From contig NHNW01000001.1 in the NCBI GenBank assembly GCA_002786025.1, positions 1,240,001 to 1,304,000 on the forward strand: 64,000 nucleotides of DNA, written 5' to 3'. Position 1 is the stretch's first letter. Each line of letters opens with the position of its first letter. The DNA is from Zasmidium citrigriseum. Taxonomy: Eukaryota > Ascomycota > Dothideomycetes > Mycosphaerellales > Mycosphaerellaceae. The notes under the pieces are model-generated. The model had not been told where the DNA came from. It ran no database searches and saw only the letters and a list, made by a program, of their open reading frames with translations. Below are positions 10,166-21,130 of the stretch, piece by piece. The position numbers were made by a program, and so were the translations under genes.

Positions 10166-11382
10166 TTTGGTTGCGTGTCTGTAATGTCGTTAGCACATAT
10201 ACGAAAGCTCTTCAAAGCAAGGAAAGCCACCTTTGGAATTGTTCAAGCCGTGAAACGAGGAGCAGAGATCGCGAATGTGCTCAATCGATGAAGAAGTCAA
10301 CGATACTAAAGGAGTTTGCATCAGCGAAAGAACGGGACGAGATCAGTCTTTAAATACCCTAACGTCTTCTCTGGCAAGCTTTCTTTGAACGTGGATCGTA
10401 GCGTCGATCCGGAAGATTCAAAACTTGATGAAACAAGCGAAAGATTATTCAAGACTGTTATCAAGACTTTCGCTTCAGTGCCAGGGTTAAACAAGGCTGA
10501 GTTCCGTGAGATGGTAGTAAAGAACCACTGCTCAAGATCCGTTAGACATTGCGTCATCTTAGCGAGATATCACTATCGTATACTGTGCTCACATAATGAC
10601 AGACAATGCTCACAAAGAGACCATAATACATATCTCGAGAGCCCGCTCAGATGTTTGCCATTTCCACGCCCTGTATAGCTGTTTCGGGAGCAATAGAGAT
10701 CCTCGAATGAGTTCCTGCGAGTAACAACGCTATGCTGTCCAAGAAACATGGTCTACAAGGGGATGGCTTCTTCATTGAAGGGATCAAACAGCGAAAGCAA
10801 ATACTCGTAGCTTCATAGTTCTGTCTACGACCGACATTCGAAAGTCGAGAAGAATCCGAGCTGATGCGAGGTGTTGACTTTCCCCTGAATTTCTTGGATG
10901 TTTCAAACAAGAAAATCTAGGCATGCGAATCTACATCAAGTGAGGAAACCTTGAAAGATGTACACGCTTCGCAGAAGTGTAACAGTAATGACAGATCTAA
11001 GGAAGACAAGGCTTGGCTACTGCGACCTCAGCAATCTGCAGCCGGCAGACCACCCCTTGCAACACAATTACAACTCTCTGGTGCTAACATTAGTCACTTA
11101 TCATGCTTCTTGCTCGTTTCGGACTTCAGAAACTGCCATGTATTCCGTCGTCCTACCACACAAGCTGGATGATTGGTTGTGATGTGCAGATTGCATGACT
11201 TGAGCTGCAAACCTTGAAGCCTTCGCTTGTAAGCGAGCGAGGGAGCATCAGAATCCCAGAACGATGTGTGTGTTTTCTTCGACACGGCTTTCGCACACAA
11301 CCTCACATACTGAAGCTCATCCTCTACGGTTCACTCATCCAACGACACAGGGCGAGAAGAGACCCACTGAGTCTCGAAAAAT
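10166..11382. other. Intergenic, promoter partly duplicated
   Basis: About 1.2 kb between divergent starts. The first roughly 320 bases upstream of secreted copy 1 resemble the DNA upstream of copy 3 (13765-14090). Examples are gtctgtaatgtcgttagca against gtctgtagcatcgtcagca next to each start, and a gaaacaag/attcaagac stretch near 10430-10480 against 14045-14080. This shows that the duplication that made the family included its promoter. I see nothing coding in the rest. Confidence 0.5.
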
Positions 11383-12365
11383 ATGCCTGCATCGAAAGGC
11401 TTGGCCCGTTCATTACATCTTATACATGCCTTCGGCTTGATCAGTAGGGCGAGGGCTCAGCCTTGCTACTGGAAGAGCAACAACACGGTACGGTCTCAAG
11501 ATCCTGCTTCAATTTATCCATGTCCAAATACCGAGACACATCCAGGGGGAACCCAGCTATGCTGCATTGTTGGATCGCAATGTGGTTCTGACAGCATTTG
11601 TCGCTTTTCTGAAGCTACAGTTGACGGCGGTCCTCCAGACTCGCCAGGAAGAAGCGGCTGGAACACCGGAGGCTGCACGGATCCCAGCTACAGCGATCCC
11701 GTTTGTCCGACTGAGTGCAGTAAGTCCAGAAACCTCCATCAGTCCTTTCGTTACTTACGGCGTGGTCAGATGACTGGGGTCGTTCTCGCATCGTCTGGGA
11801 TGCGACTACCGACTTGTGGCATTGTTGCGGTCACGAGAATTGCACGACCACTCCTACCAATGAGACCTTCGAAGCAGCCTCGCCCCAAGATTGGAGACCT
11901 ATCGTGAATAGCCCGAACAGTACTTCGTCAGGCCTCGCCATCCCTTCCACGTCATCGATTACAATCGACGAGAGCGGTACAAGCAAGAGCGAGGCACCAG
12001 GTAATGAAAAGGCTAATGACCTTAGCCTAGGAGCTCAAGTTGGGGTTGGCATATCCTGTGGAGTCGTCGGGCTGAGCGCTGCCTTAGCGCTGCTGTACTT
12101 CATCCGACGGAAAATGAAGGCATCGAAAGGCATCAGACAATATGAAACTACTTCGTCAGATCAGCCGCTTGGAACCTCACAGAATCAAGATTATGGGATA
12201 GCGCTGATGAGCTATGATCGCTCCGAAGCCATGTCACAGCAAAAGCACGAAATGTCAACTGAATCGACGTTGGCGCCCCAAGAACTGGGGACAGGCTCAA
12301 TGGCTCCTAGAGAGCTATCGACAGAGCAGAGACGCTACGAGCTTGAAGGCAATGAGCTTAGATGA
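11383..12365 (+). CDS. Single-pass cysteine-rich membrane protein
   Basis: Two exons, 11383-11719 and 11770-12365, joined across a 50-bp GT-AG intron (11720-11769); 310 aa. The join converts the end CPTECN into DWGRSRIVWDATTDLWHCCG, a smooth cysteine-containing continuation. Features in order are: a signal peptide (about 1-25, ending ARAQ), a cysteine-rich ectodomain with a PCYW start, CCIVGSQCGSDSIC, and WHCCGHENC, then a Ser/Thr-rich stalk, one membrane helix (VGVGISCGVVGLSAALALLYF), a basic stop-transfer RRKMKASK, and a Gln/Ser/Glu-rich cytosolic tail. Similar predicted surface proteins are common and uncharacterised in ascomycetes; a sensing or wall-contact role is only inference. It sits between members of the secreted eight-cysteine family but does not share their spacing. 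Confidence 0.75.
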
Positions 12366-12565
12366 TATAAATTGATGGAATGCCAATATATGCCTCGGAC
12401 AAAAGGGTTCATTATACTGTGCTGCATCACACGGTCAACAAAGCGACGTTGTGCTACATATCATTCCTCTGGCGAGTCGCTGTGCTTCTAAAGCATTCAC
12501 GTATTCCATATAGCTAACACATGCCGGTAGATCGGCCATAAAGATCCCTGCGCCCTTCCCCATCC

Positions 12566-12919
12566 TCAAGCTTCCCAAGGCCCAACCCACACATGCGTGC
12601 ACAGATTGTACGGAGTACTGCAATCGTGATATTCTCCATCACAAGTGCAGGAGTCCGAATGGAGTATCAGATCCCAAGATTTGCACTGTCCTATGTCGTT
12701 GCATTGGTCCTTCCAAGTCGCCGAGATGGATCCAACGTCGCTTGATGGGATGTTGTAATGTTTGTTGTTGATAGCTTGACCAAGTGTGCTTCGGAGTGAG
12801 TCCCAGGGTAGCCAGTAGTCTCCCCGAATCTTGCCTCCGCACTGACAGTAGGCTGCGGCAGGCTGGGAGAAGCGGATTGCGAGCAGTAGTGCTACGGGCG
12901 AGACTGCCGTGATCTTCAT
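12566..12919 (-). CDS. Small secreted eight-cysteine protein, copy 2
   Basis: Encodes 117 aa with a signal peptide (about 1-23, ending AAAY). Its eight cysteines are at 25, 27, 73, 79, 91, 93, 100 and 107, giving the same C-x-C-x45-C-x5-C-x11-C-x-C-x6-C layout as copies 1 and 3, with x6 instead of x4 before the last cysteine. Shared residues include RGDYWLP, IPSSDV, QC-x-x-W, DSCTCDG and VWVGP. It is the most diverged of the three (two-residue insertion near the C-terminus, Trp-rich beginning). It lies convergent to the cysteine-rich membrane gene, whose stop is 200 bases away. Confidence 0.7.
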   Translation of the reverse strand: MKITAVSPVALLLAIRFSQPAAAYCQCGGKIRGDYWLPWDSLRSTLGQAINNKHYNIPSSDVGSISATWKDQCNDIGQCKSWDLILHSDSCTCDGEYHDCSTPYNLCTHVWVGPWEA

Positions 12920-13428
12920 CGTGAATTTGGCACCTTAAACGATGGAAGTGATTAGTAGTGGTCTGAATAGTAATTGTACTCGCTTTCTTACGAGATAGGG
13001 CCCGTCTCGACTCGTCGCAATGATCGTCGGTGCTCTATCAGCTTGGCTTGAATCTTTGAGTTATATGTTGAAAGATGGTCTCTGGATCCTGGACGTGAGG
13101 GAACGAAGTACTTGACGATTCGATTGAACCTAAGATACTGGGAGTCTAGGCTGGCTCGAACAGTCTGTCTGTCTTCAATATGTGTCTGTCCTGAGTATGC
13201 CCTAAAGAGCATTGTGATATGATCGCTGTATACGTCCGGGAGTTCCGTTATTCCCTGAAACACGCGAGACGGAGCAAGATTGAGACTTACCGACCTAGCT
13301 TATTGAGCAAATGGGCAAGTCAGTCAATGGCAAAAGCACTTGGTTGAATGATACACAAATATCGAGAGGAGAGGCTACAGACTTTGTGTTGTCCAAATTG
13401 TGCGCCATATCGTCGGTTTGCCATTTCC
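12920..13428. other. Intergenic
   Basis: About 510 bases upstream of secreted copy 2 and downstream of copy 3. Short minus-strand frames at 13263-12988 and 13483-13295 have no signal peptide or cysteine pattern. I see no further family member. Confidence 0.4.
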
Positions 13429-13764
13429 TCACTGTGGAGGAAGAGGAACCACTGTCACCTGTGAGCATGGTCCGAACATGCAATCACGCCAATTCCCATC
13501 GCAAGTGCAAGATTCAGACCAAATCGTCCCTCTCCAGTACTGGCACTGGCGCAGTGCGTTGCAGCGGTTGCCGGTAGCGATTTGATCCCCTGACACGTCG
13601 CTCCTTGGAACATTGGGATGCCTCTCGGCTATTGCTCTCCACGCGTTATCGGGGACGTCACTCGGGGGGAGGTAGAAGTCGCCGTCAATGGTGACTCCAC
13701 ACCGGCATCGAGCTTGCGTTCCAGATAGGAGACTCGCAATCGCTAGTATTGCTGCTGCTCGCAT
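13429..13764 (-). CDS. Small secreted eight-cysteine protein, copy 3
   Basis: Encodes 111 aa with a signal peptide (about 1-18, ending TQAR). Its eight cysteines are at 20, 22, 68, 74, 86, 88, 95 and 100, with exactly the copy 1 spacing. It is closer to copy 1 than to copy 2: both share GDFYLPP, a Trp-Arg-Ala-Ile stretch, and SCTC followed by WxDC. The last residues (VTVVPLPPQ) differ from the VxVGP end of the other two. Its upstream DNA resembles that of copy 1, so the two probably arose by duplication of a unit including the promoter. Confidence 0.7.
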   Translation of the reverse strand: MRAAAILAIASLLSGTQARCRCGVTIDGDFYLPPSDVPDNAWRAIAERHPNVPRSDVSGDQIATGNRCNALRQCQYWRGTIWSESCTCDGNWRDCMFGPCSQVTVVPLPPQ

Positions 13765-15000
13765 ATTCGAGTTGCTTTTCGGCCACGTTTCGATGTCTGT
13801 AGCATCGTCAGCAAAGACTCAAAGCGTCTTCGAACTTGGAGTGCCGATAATACATACTTCCTAGCTGTCTGAAGAGGAACGGAAGCCGGAATTGAATTGA
13901 CAGATAACGTAGATAATCTTGGAGGAAGTGAAGCGCTATGAGTTGGGCGACAAAGCGAGAACGCCTCCGCCTTTAAGTACACTTTCAAGTCTTTTCTGAC
14001 AGGTATTCCATCAGCTATGATCGCTCCCTTAATTCAGAGAGTCCCGAACTTATTGAAACAAGCCAAGAATGATTCAAGACTTTCTTTTCGATGCTAAGCT
14101 TAGAAAACACTGGATATAGTGAGATGCATGCTTATCAACTACTATGAAGGTTTGAAATCTAATACATGGGGGACTGTTGCCCACTTTTGGCTATCGGCTG
14201 CAGGATAGCGTGGCCACGCTCACACGACACTAGACTCACAGGTAAAGCACAGTAGATATATGTTGAGATTGCAGAGGCGTTGATCAACATGCCGAGAACT
14301 ACCTCATTCTCAGGCGCCTCGGGTATGGACCGGCTGTCGGTCCAGGTTTGGTATATGGTGTGAAGCCAGGTCTTGCAAAGCGTGGAAAGCCAATGCCCGA
14401 CCAACGTCCGCGACAGCAACGTCTGAGAAGCAGATAGGGCGAGAAGGATCGAGAGCTTTCACGCCTCGTAGAGCTCTGTTGAGCTCTAAGAACAGGATCG
14501 TACTGGAAGAAAAGGAAATTTGATAGCCTTTTCAGGCCATTAGTAGGCCTGTCTAGTAACAGCTCCTTAGTATCGTCACAGCCTCGTTTCAGCGAAAATC
14601 AAGACTTCGGAGTGTGTTCCTCTCGTAGATAAGGCTATGCTAATCGACCACGACAGCATTACGAGGACTTCGCTTCATCGAAGAGATCGAACCGCAAGAG
14701 CCAATGATTCCATTCTTTGTCTGAGGGACTGGTGTTTGAAAGCTCGTCAGGTGGGAGATGGGTCGGAGCTCATTCGAGCCATAGACTTTTCGCTGAAACT
14801 ATACGTGTCTCGAACAAGCACTGTAGTCTTCTTCCGGCGAATTTGGGAGCTGTTCTGTCTCCTGCCTGGTCGCGGTCATTGTAAGACCTTATTCAGCAAG
14901 GAGTCTGATGTTGGACGAACGGGCTATCACATCACAATGACGCTTCATCAAGGAATGGTTGCCGGGTTCCATGGACTGCACAGATGATGAGTGTCACAAT
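13765..15000. other. Intergenic, partly duplicated promoter
   Basis: About 1.2 kb. The part nearest copy 3 resembles the DNA upstream of copy 1. A 116-codon plus-strand frame (14637-14987) and an 86-codon minus-strand frame (14419-14159) have no recognisable motif and are not called. Confidence 0.4.
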
Positions 15001-16284
15001 CTACGCAAAGTGACCCTGTAACCAGTCTATCTCCGAATCGTCAGGCTCGAGACGGAATTCCTCATCAATCCGCCGCCAGTCTTGCATCTTCGCCCTGCAC
15101 AACCAACTCACCCACGCATAGTTATAGCCGGGGTTTCCGCCTTCGTAGTCAAGCCGAACCTCAACATTTCTTCTAGCTGCAGCCGAGCTGCTGACTAGGA
15201 CTCGATCCCATGCCGGATCTGCGTGATCGCTCTCATCGACGTCGGGTCGCGGCCGCTCGTACCATTGTCTGATCTCGCACGGTGCATTTATGCCTTCTGC
15301 AAAGGATATCACGGCCTCTTTCGATACAGATGATTCTTGAAAGTAGATTTCGGGACAGCTGCATCGTGCGTCGCCAGCCGGCCAGCCAACAAACTTCCTG
15401 TCGCGGAGGCTTTTAAGAATGATCCGATGGAGTGATGGTATGCCGAGGAATGGAACGATGTCGACCAGTGGAAACGACATCCCATATGGAGTATCGCTGA
15501 CATGAAGGATTAGCAGTTCCGAGAATGGCAATACGTCAACTTGGTCGCTTGGACACCGCTTGAATGTCGATGTCGTCTTACGATCCTTCAGTGCGGCTTG
15601 CATCGCATGCCGTCTGGCCTCTTCCGGGCTGATCGTCCGTTGCTGGTACTTTAGGGCAACACTCTGGAATACTGCAGCGCACAGTTCCGTCTCTATAGGC
15701 GGCTCTAGAGTCTTCAGCTTGGTGAAAAGAGGCAGCAAGATGGCTAACGCAGCATCCTGATCGCCGCGATGATAGCGATCAAGCACTTCAGATGTTAGAT
15801 CCAAAGGTATGAGACCATTTGCTTGAAGGGTTTCTGCCAGCAGTCGGTCGAAGGTCCGTATTTCTTGTTCTGCTACAGTCGCTGGTAACGTTCCAAGTGT
15901 AGCAGGTGGATGATCGAGCCTGGGCTTCACCCTGTGCTGATCAGCGTATCGAAACTCTGTGACGAGCGATGGATCCATGTAGCCATTCACTACTAGCCAG
16001 ACTAGGTCGTGATAGTAGTACTCTCCCGACAAGGGCTCTAAAGGCTCTGCAATCCTGTCAAAGAACCTGGAGATATGAGGGCGGCATATGTGTCTTAGGT
16101 CCCAATTCAGTGAGGACAGATTGAGTAACGAGGGGAAGTCGTCCGAGAGAAAGTCGGCAATGTGTCGCCAGACGAGGTGTGGTAGCGGTGGTATCGAAGA
16201 TGGCGTCTTGTCGTTCAAATCTCGCGTGCCTTCGGGAGTAGGCATGATGGCTTGCGTGATCAAGGTCCCAAAGCTGTGCTTCAA
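15001..16284 (-). CDS. F-box-like protein
   Basis: A single-exon frame of 427 aa; the ATG at 16245 (residue 14) is an alternative start. Residues about 32-75 look like an F-box: PPLPHLVWRHIADFLSDDF followed by LLNLSSLNWDLRHICRPHI. The remainder is helical (LFTKLKTLEPPIE, SPEEARRHAMQAAL) with a C-terminal half rich in Trp and acidic residues. No leucine-rich-repeat or WD pattern is visible. F-box proteins normally recruit a substrate to an SCF ubiquitin ligase through Skp1; the substrate is not predictable here. There are no introns, no signal peptide and no membrane helix. Confidence 0.6.
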   Translation of the reverse strand: MKHSFGTLITQAIMPTPEGTRDLNDKTPSSIPPLPHLVWRHIADFLSDDFPSLLNLSSLNWDLRHICRPHISRFFDRIAEPLEPLSGEYYYHDLVWLVVNGYMDPSLVTEFRYADQHRVKPRLDHPPATLGTLPATVAEQEIRTFDRLLAETLQANGLIPLDLTSEVLDRYHRGDQDAALAILLPLFTKLKTLEPPIETELCAAVFQSVALKYQQRTISPEEARRHAMQAALKDRKTTSTFKRCPSDQVDVLPFSELLILHVSDTPYGMSFPLVDIVPFLGIPSLHRIILKSLRDRKFVGWPAGDARCSCPEIYFQESSVSKEAVISFAEGINAPCEIRQWYERPRPDVDESDHADPAWDRVLVSSSAAARRNVEVRLDYEGGNPGYNYAWVSWLCRAKMQDWRRIDEEFRLEPDDSEIDWLQGHFA

Positions 16285-16773
16285 ATGTTGGAATCGAAAG
16301 CATCAGATTCAGCAGGTGAGTTGCCTCTGCGATTCATGCGCCGCGCCGTAGACGCTGAAGTCAGTATTGCAGACCGACGTGAAGCGGCGGCTAATTCCAG
16401 TCATTGGGCTGAATAGTTATCGAGACTCGGAGGCGCAAGACCTCCATGTGAGACAGCCTCCGATATTCATGTCCATCTTGAGTGGCTCATCTTTTCCGTG
16501 GCTGGCTTAAGTGGAGATGCATACATTTCAGGAGCTTTGCTTTCAGTGACGGTCAGCATAAATCGGTGCCAGCGGCGCGTAGGTAAGTAAGACTGAAAGA
16601 TTGAAGATTTGTGGAAGACGATGACCAGGTCACCAGGTGAGGTCGAGAGGGCGCCCCACTCAGATGCTCTTGTGTGATTGGCTCGCTTGCTAGCCGCTGG
16701 ACCTGTACCCCTGACTTCGAAATGTGTCCTTTGGACAACTCTTGAACTCTCTTGCCTCGACCTGGAGACGCCT
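16285..16773. other. Intergenic
   Basis: About 490 bases between the F-box-like gene start and the 3' end of the oxygenase gene on the same strand. No coding or RNA feature recognised. Confidence 0.4.
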
Positions 16774-17860
16774 TCAAGATTGTTGTTGTTCTACTCGCAC
16801 AGCACTTGCCGCCACATGATGCTCCGTCCCTCTGCTCGCCCGGTACGAGTCACTATCTTTGTACTGCGCAGTGTTCCTTAGCTTGACCCGATGGGCATTC
16901 CATTCGTCAGCCGTGAAGACCTCCCGATCTTCATCCTGCTCGAACAGACTACGAAGCTTGACATGACCGTTCGGACGAGCAAAGTAGCCCACCGAGTATC
17001 GATCACACTTTGATTGTTCCCCTGGAGAGCCAAGGACCCGATGTACACCACTGTACACTCTGCCTCCCAGCAACTTGACCAATGCATCGCCCAGATTGAC
17101 GATTGCGTGTGCAGGCACTGGCTTGACGTATCTCCATTCATTCGATCCCGGACTGAGGACTTGAAGCCCACCAGTGGCGTTGAAGAGTATCGTCACGGAT
17201 CCGAAATCTGTTCGAAATTAGCCATCCATCGTCTACCATCACTGAACTTGGATACGACAGACCTGAGTGCTCTCCCAGCGAAATGGTGTCTGAAGCTATC
17301 GGAGGAGCATGCGTAATCCTCGCCAAATCACCTCCTGGTAGGTCGGGTCTATGCAACTCCTGGAGCGTGCCGTCCTTCAGCGCTAGCTTCTCCTCCAGAA
17401 CTCGGAGAATCACTTCCACGACTCTCTGGGCTGAAAGCACGAACTCCTTGATTTCATGCCAGTGCTGTGTGATGAGCTCTGGGTATCTCACTTCCTCTTC
17501 TTTGGTTATGCCGAGGATGTCATCCTTCGACATGTTGAAGAACTCAGAACAGTCAGCGGTTCCATCCTCGTCGACAACTTGACTGCCAGACATCTTGTAT
17601 CCAAAGTATCCACCCGTCGAGCCGTATTCAAACTTCATCTTCTGCTCCAGTGGTAGCTGGAAAGCTTCGACGGCCAATTGAAATAGGGAGTCACTATCGA
17701 TGTTTGTGTTTCCCAGATAGAAGAATCCTGTCCCTCGAGCCGCATGGAAGACCTTCTGAGATTCGGTTTGGTCGCCATTCTGGAGGAGACTGAAGTCAAC
17801 GAATGAGATCTCTGCCACTGGAACATCGTTTGGAAATTCGGGCATCGAGTCCATGTTCAA
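16774..17860 (-). CDS. 2-oxoglutarate/Fe(II) dioxygenase, IPNS-like
   Basis: Exons 17860-17263 and 17207-16774 are joined over a 55-bp GT-AG intron (17262-17208); 343 aa, the usual size for this family. The join creates the iron site: GEHSDFGSVTILF (His and Asp of the HxD pair). The third ligand is in VYSGVHRVLG and the 2-oxoglutarate-binding Arg-x-Ser in DRYSVGYF. The N-terminal DIOX_N domain shows ISFVDFSLL, ARGTGFFYLGN and PLEQKMKFEYG. This is the isopenicillin-N-synthase/gibberellin-oxidase-like superfamily, whose members hydroxylate, desaturate or cyclise small molecules. It lies 500 bases from a PLP aminotransferase on the same strand, which suggests, but does not prove, a shared amino-acid-derived pathway. 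Confidence 0.85.
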
Positions 17861-18356
17861 GATCGTTGTCGCGTTCGATTGATTGATAGGTTGTAGCCGA
17901 TGGCGATGATCTTACTGTGACTTCGCGGGGGCGAGGGCTCTAGTGTGATAACAAGGTCTGTTTCAAGTTTCTCATGAGAACATCGCATGAAGCTGATCTT
18001 TTATAGCTTCCCCGCTACCATTATGCGGCCGTGTCGATCTTCCGACATTGGGAATACCTGCAGCGTTGCGTGTACTACTCACTGCTGAACTATACATGAG
18101 GTTTGTGCGGTTCGCTCCGTATACGAACATTTCTACCAAAACAGGAACGTATCGTTCGATATGCTTGATATGAGTCGCTGAGATCATCAACAGATCAGGG
18201 AGATCTTTTAAAGATTGTTCGACAGTTGATCCCGCGACGCCATCATTGCCGATGAAAGCTTGCATTTCATTCTCTTACTATTCGAGGATTCTTTGAAGGC
18301 TCTTGGTGCACAATCCAGAACAACGCCTGACTGGACGCCCCGTTTCAAGAATGAGA
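17861..18356. other. Intergenic
   Basis: About 500 bases between the aminotransferase 3' end and the oxygenase start. It must contain the oxygenase promoter. No other feature recognised. Confidence 0.4.
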
Positions 18357-19711
18357 TCAATCCCAACGTTCCCTCAGCCGTTCAATCGCTTTCAATCCTT
18401 CCTCAAGAGGACCTTCCTTCTGCACGATACCAATCCTCAGATATCCTCTCAGATCTGTCCCTCCTTTCCCATCCGCTTCGTGTCCAAAGCAACGTCCAGC
18501 GGGAGGCACTGAGACCCCCTCTTTCTCCGCCAAGGCTTCGGCGAAAAGGACATCATCCACAGGTATGCCGTTCTTATTCAGAATCTTGAGCACGATCGTT
18601 CCTCCGCCATAGGGCTCTGCGAAAGAAGCCCATTCCTGATTGCGTTGGGCCCAGGCTCTCAGCGTTGCTAGATTGTTGTCGCAGATTGCTTGGCTCCGGG
18701 CAAGGATTTTCTCTCGGACATTCGGCGACAAGGCGAATGCTGCGATTTGCTGATCGACCTGACTAACAGCAATCGTTGTGTAGTCCCTTGTGCCTGCAAT
18801 GATGTCCAATGTGTTCTTCAGCTCCGGCGATGCTGCGATCCAACCCAATCGAACTCCTGGAAGAGCGAACCCCTTCGAGACGCTGCCCGTTACAATCGAC
18901 TTTCCGTACCCGAGCTCCAGGAGAGATGGTGTAGGTTCGACTGTAGGATCATGGTGCATGAAGCGGAACACCTCGTCGCACATGATCGTAATGTCATGGC
19001 GTCGAGCAAGTCCAACGATATGCTCCAGCTCTCCTCTGGACAAGGTCGCACCTAGAGGGTTGTTCGGCGTACTGAGAACGATCATGCTTGTGTTCGGCCG
19101 AATCATAGACTCCAATTCTTCCAGGTCCATCCTCCAACGCGATCCGTCGGTCGTTTGCTTCCATTTCCAAAGCGACACATCAGATCCAGCACGTCTTGGA
19201 ATCTCCAATAGCTGCAAGTAGGTTGGATGCTGAACAATCACATGGTCGTTGGCCTTGACCAGCGTATCCAGAACCAAGAAATTGGCAGATATGGTACCGG
19301 ACGTGACGAGGACATCATTCGTGCCGAGGTTATTTGACTTGTACAATGAGCCAATATTCCTGCGAAGCTCAAGTACACCTCGTGATGGTCCGTATGACAG
19401 AGCGAGGTTCTGATTTAGAACGGGTTGACTGGGATCGTACTGCTGGAGCTCGGCCAGGCTGAGAGGCTCCACGCAGGAGTCTTGACATGTAAGTGTCGAT
19501 CTCAAAAGTCTGAATTCGCACATAACTTACGATGTAGCGAGAGTCGAGTCTTAGGCTGTTGCCTCTTGTCAGTTGAGCCCATGGGATCGAGATCACACCA
19601 CCCACAGCATGGCTAAAAACTTGTGCCTGTCTATTAGTTACCGAAACGCTTGCCGAAATGGACTTGCTCCCTACCCCAGTCGTCCAGAGCGAAGGTCTTG
19701 TAAGGCGGCAT
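18357..19711 (-). CDS. PLP-dependent aminotransferase, class I/II
   Basis: The main exon runs from 19480 to 18357. Numbering from the open frame at 19523, fold-type I motifs are YGPSRGVLELRRNI (about 44-57), STPNNPLGATLSRGE (151-165), CDEVFRFM with Asp183, and SVSKGFALPGVRLGW with the Schiff-base Lys217. The C-terminal RGYLRIGIV supplies the substrate-binding Arg. Upstream, a 50-bp intron (19530-19481, GTAAGT donor) joins TCGCTACATC to ACTCCTGCGTG and gives SLHHSCVEPLSLAELQQY. The start is probably the ATG at 19711 (MPPYKTFALDDW, typical for this subfamily), but the first intron could not be fixed: the small middle exon may be only 19555-19531. It is similar to fungal aminotransferases often found in secondary-metabolite contexts; the substrate is unknown. 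Confidence 0.8.
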
Positions 19712-20020
19712 CTTCAACCTCGGACTGAGCCAAAATTGAATAGAAGGAACTTGATGAAGTTCGAGCAAGATCTTGCAGGGCGTATACAAGCTGAAGCTTA
19801 TGCCTCAAAGCAGCAAGCGCTGTTGATACCGTAAGCAAGAGGTACACAGGAAAATATGACGTGATGGTCTGCGATTTTCGCTGTTGCCACCTCTATCCAG
19901 GTTATGAATAGCGCTTTCACAGGTCAATGCCCCCACAACGTAGGCTTGCCGTTCTGCCTTCCCCCTTTCGATCCTTGTGATCAACCAACTTCAAACTCGG
20001 CTCTTCACAGACCCATACCC
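19712..20020. other. Intergenic
   Basis: About 310 bases between the aminotransferase start and the glucanase stop. Nothing recognised. Confidence 0.4.
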
Positions 20021-21130
20021 CTAGAAAACAATCAGACAAACAAACAAAACAACTGGCCAGACAACTGCCATGCCCTTCGAAGATATTCTTACAGACAAGG
20101 ACGTATTTGTGTTGACCGTCGCAGGTGCGCCACTACCAGCCGGACAGCTCAAATCGAAGTGCGGCGTGGTCGACATATCGTCCGTGATAGCAAACAGCTG
20201 CTTGTTGACAGGATTGGCATCACGAAAAGTGTACCACCAAGTGTTGACCCTGCCAAACAGCTTTCCACATCCAATCTCACGCCAGTAGTCGCGTTGGTTC
20301 TCCAATGTTGACGCTGCGCGACCCCATGAGATGCCTTTGAAAGGCCAACCGGTCTCTGTAACATAGACGGGCTTGTCGCCGATCGCTTTGAGGGTTCTGT
20401 TGTAGAGATCGTCAAAGATTGACTCTGCGTTCGCGAATGTGTTGTTGATATCCTTCTCGTAGTACGGGTAGATGTCGACGCCCGCCCAGTCGACAGCGTC
20501 GATGACTGCGTTGTTCGAGTGGTTGACCCATGCGGTCCAAGTGTCGACATGACCGACCGAGATGTTCGCTGAAGGTTGTTAGAAGTTATATCCAGCGACA
20601 ATATCTTGTCGTCAGCACTTACCAAGCGGAGTGCCTTCAATAGCCTTTCTCGTATCGTTGATGAAGCCGACGATCACTTCTGGCCCCTGACCAACGCCGG
20701 CCTGGTCCTCGATACCCTTCTTTGTAATGCGGTACATATCCTCGCTTCCGATAGAGATTCCAACGATTCTGCTGACAAGGTCATCACCGTATTGCTCGAC
20801 CGCAGCAGAGAGTGCGTCCAGCTCGTTTGTAATGTTGTTCGTGCCCGAGCACCAGATACCCAGTAAGATCGTCATATCGGCCCGGATTGCAGCAGCGAAA
20901 GCAGAGATCGGCGTGGATTGAGTGTAAGCTTGAATGTTGGTGTAAAGTCGAACGCTGTTGAGCTCTCCAGGTGAGTTCTCAAGCTGTCGCATCGCCATGA
21001 ATTCGTGGAAGAAGTCATCTTCGAACTTCGCTGACTGGTCTGGCAGAAGGTTGCCGCTGTTGAATCCTTGAAGTGCCTGAGAGGAACAAGAAATGATTAA
21101 AGAAGCGAAAAGAAGGATAGAAAGGGCCAT
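20021..21130 (-). CDS. GH17 beta-1,3-glucanase, predicted GPI-anchored
   Basis: Exons 21130-20623 and 20568-20021 are joined over a 54-bp GT-AG intron (20622-20569); 351 aa. A signal peptide (about 1-18, SILLFASLIISCSSQA) starts the protein. GH17 motifs are visible: LQGFNSGN near the start, VRLYTN, ILLGIW, the acid/base region IVGISIGSEDMYR (Glu of GSE), AGVDIYPYYE, the nucleophile region YVTETGWPFKG (Glu), and WWYTFRDAN. The C-terminus is Ser/Thr-rich and ends in a hydrophobic tail (AVVWPVVLFVCLIVF), as in GPI-anchored wall proteins. The enzyme would hydrolyse or transglycosylate beta-1,3-glucan at the cell wall. Gene and intron look intact. Confidence 0.88.

Noticed and set aside
14637..14987. 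116-codon plus-strand frame as a gene
   Set aside because: No signal peptide, domain or splice support; composition is not clearly coding.
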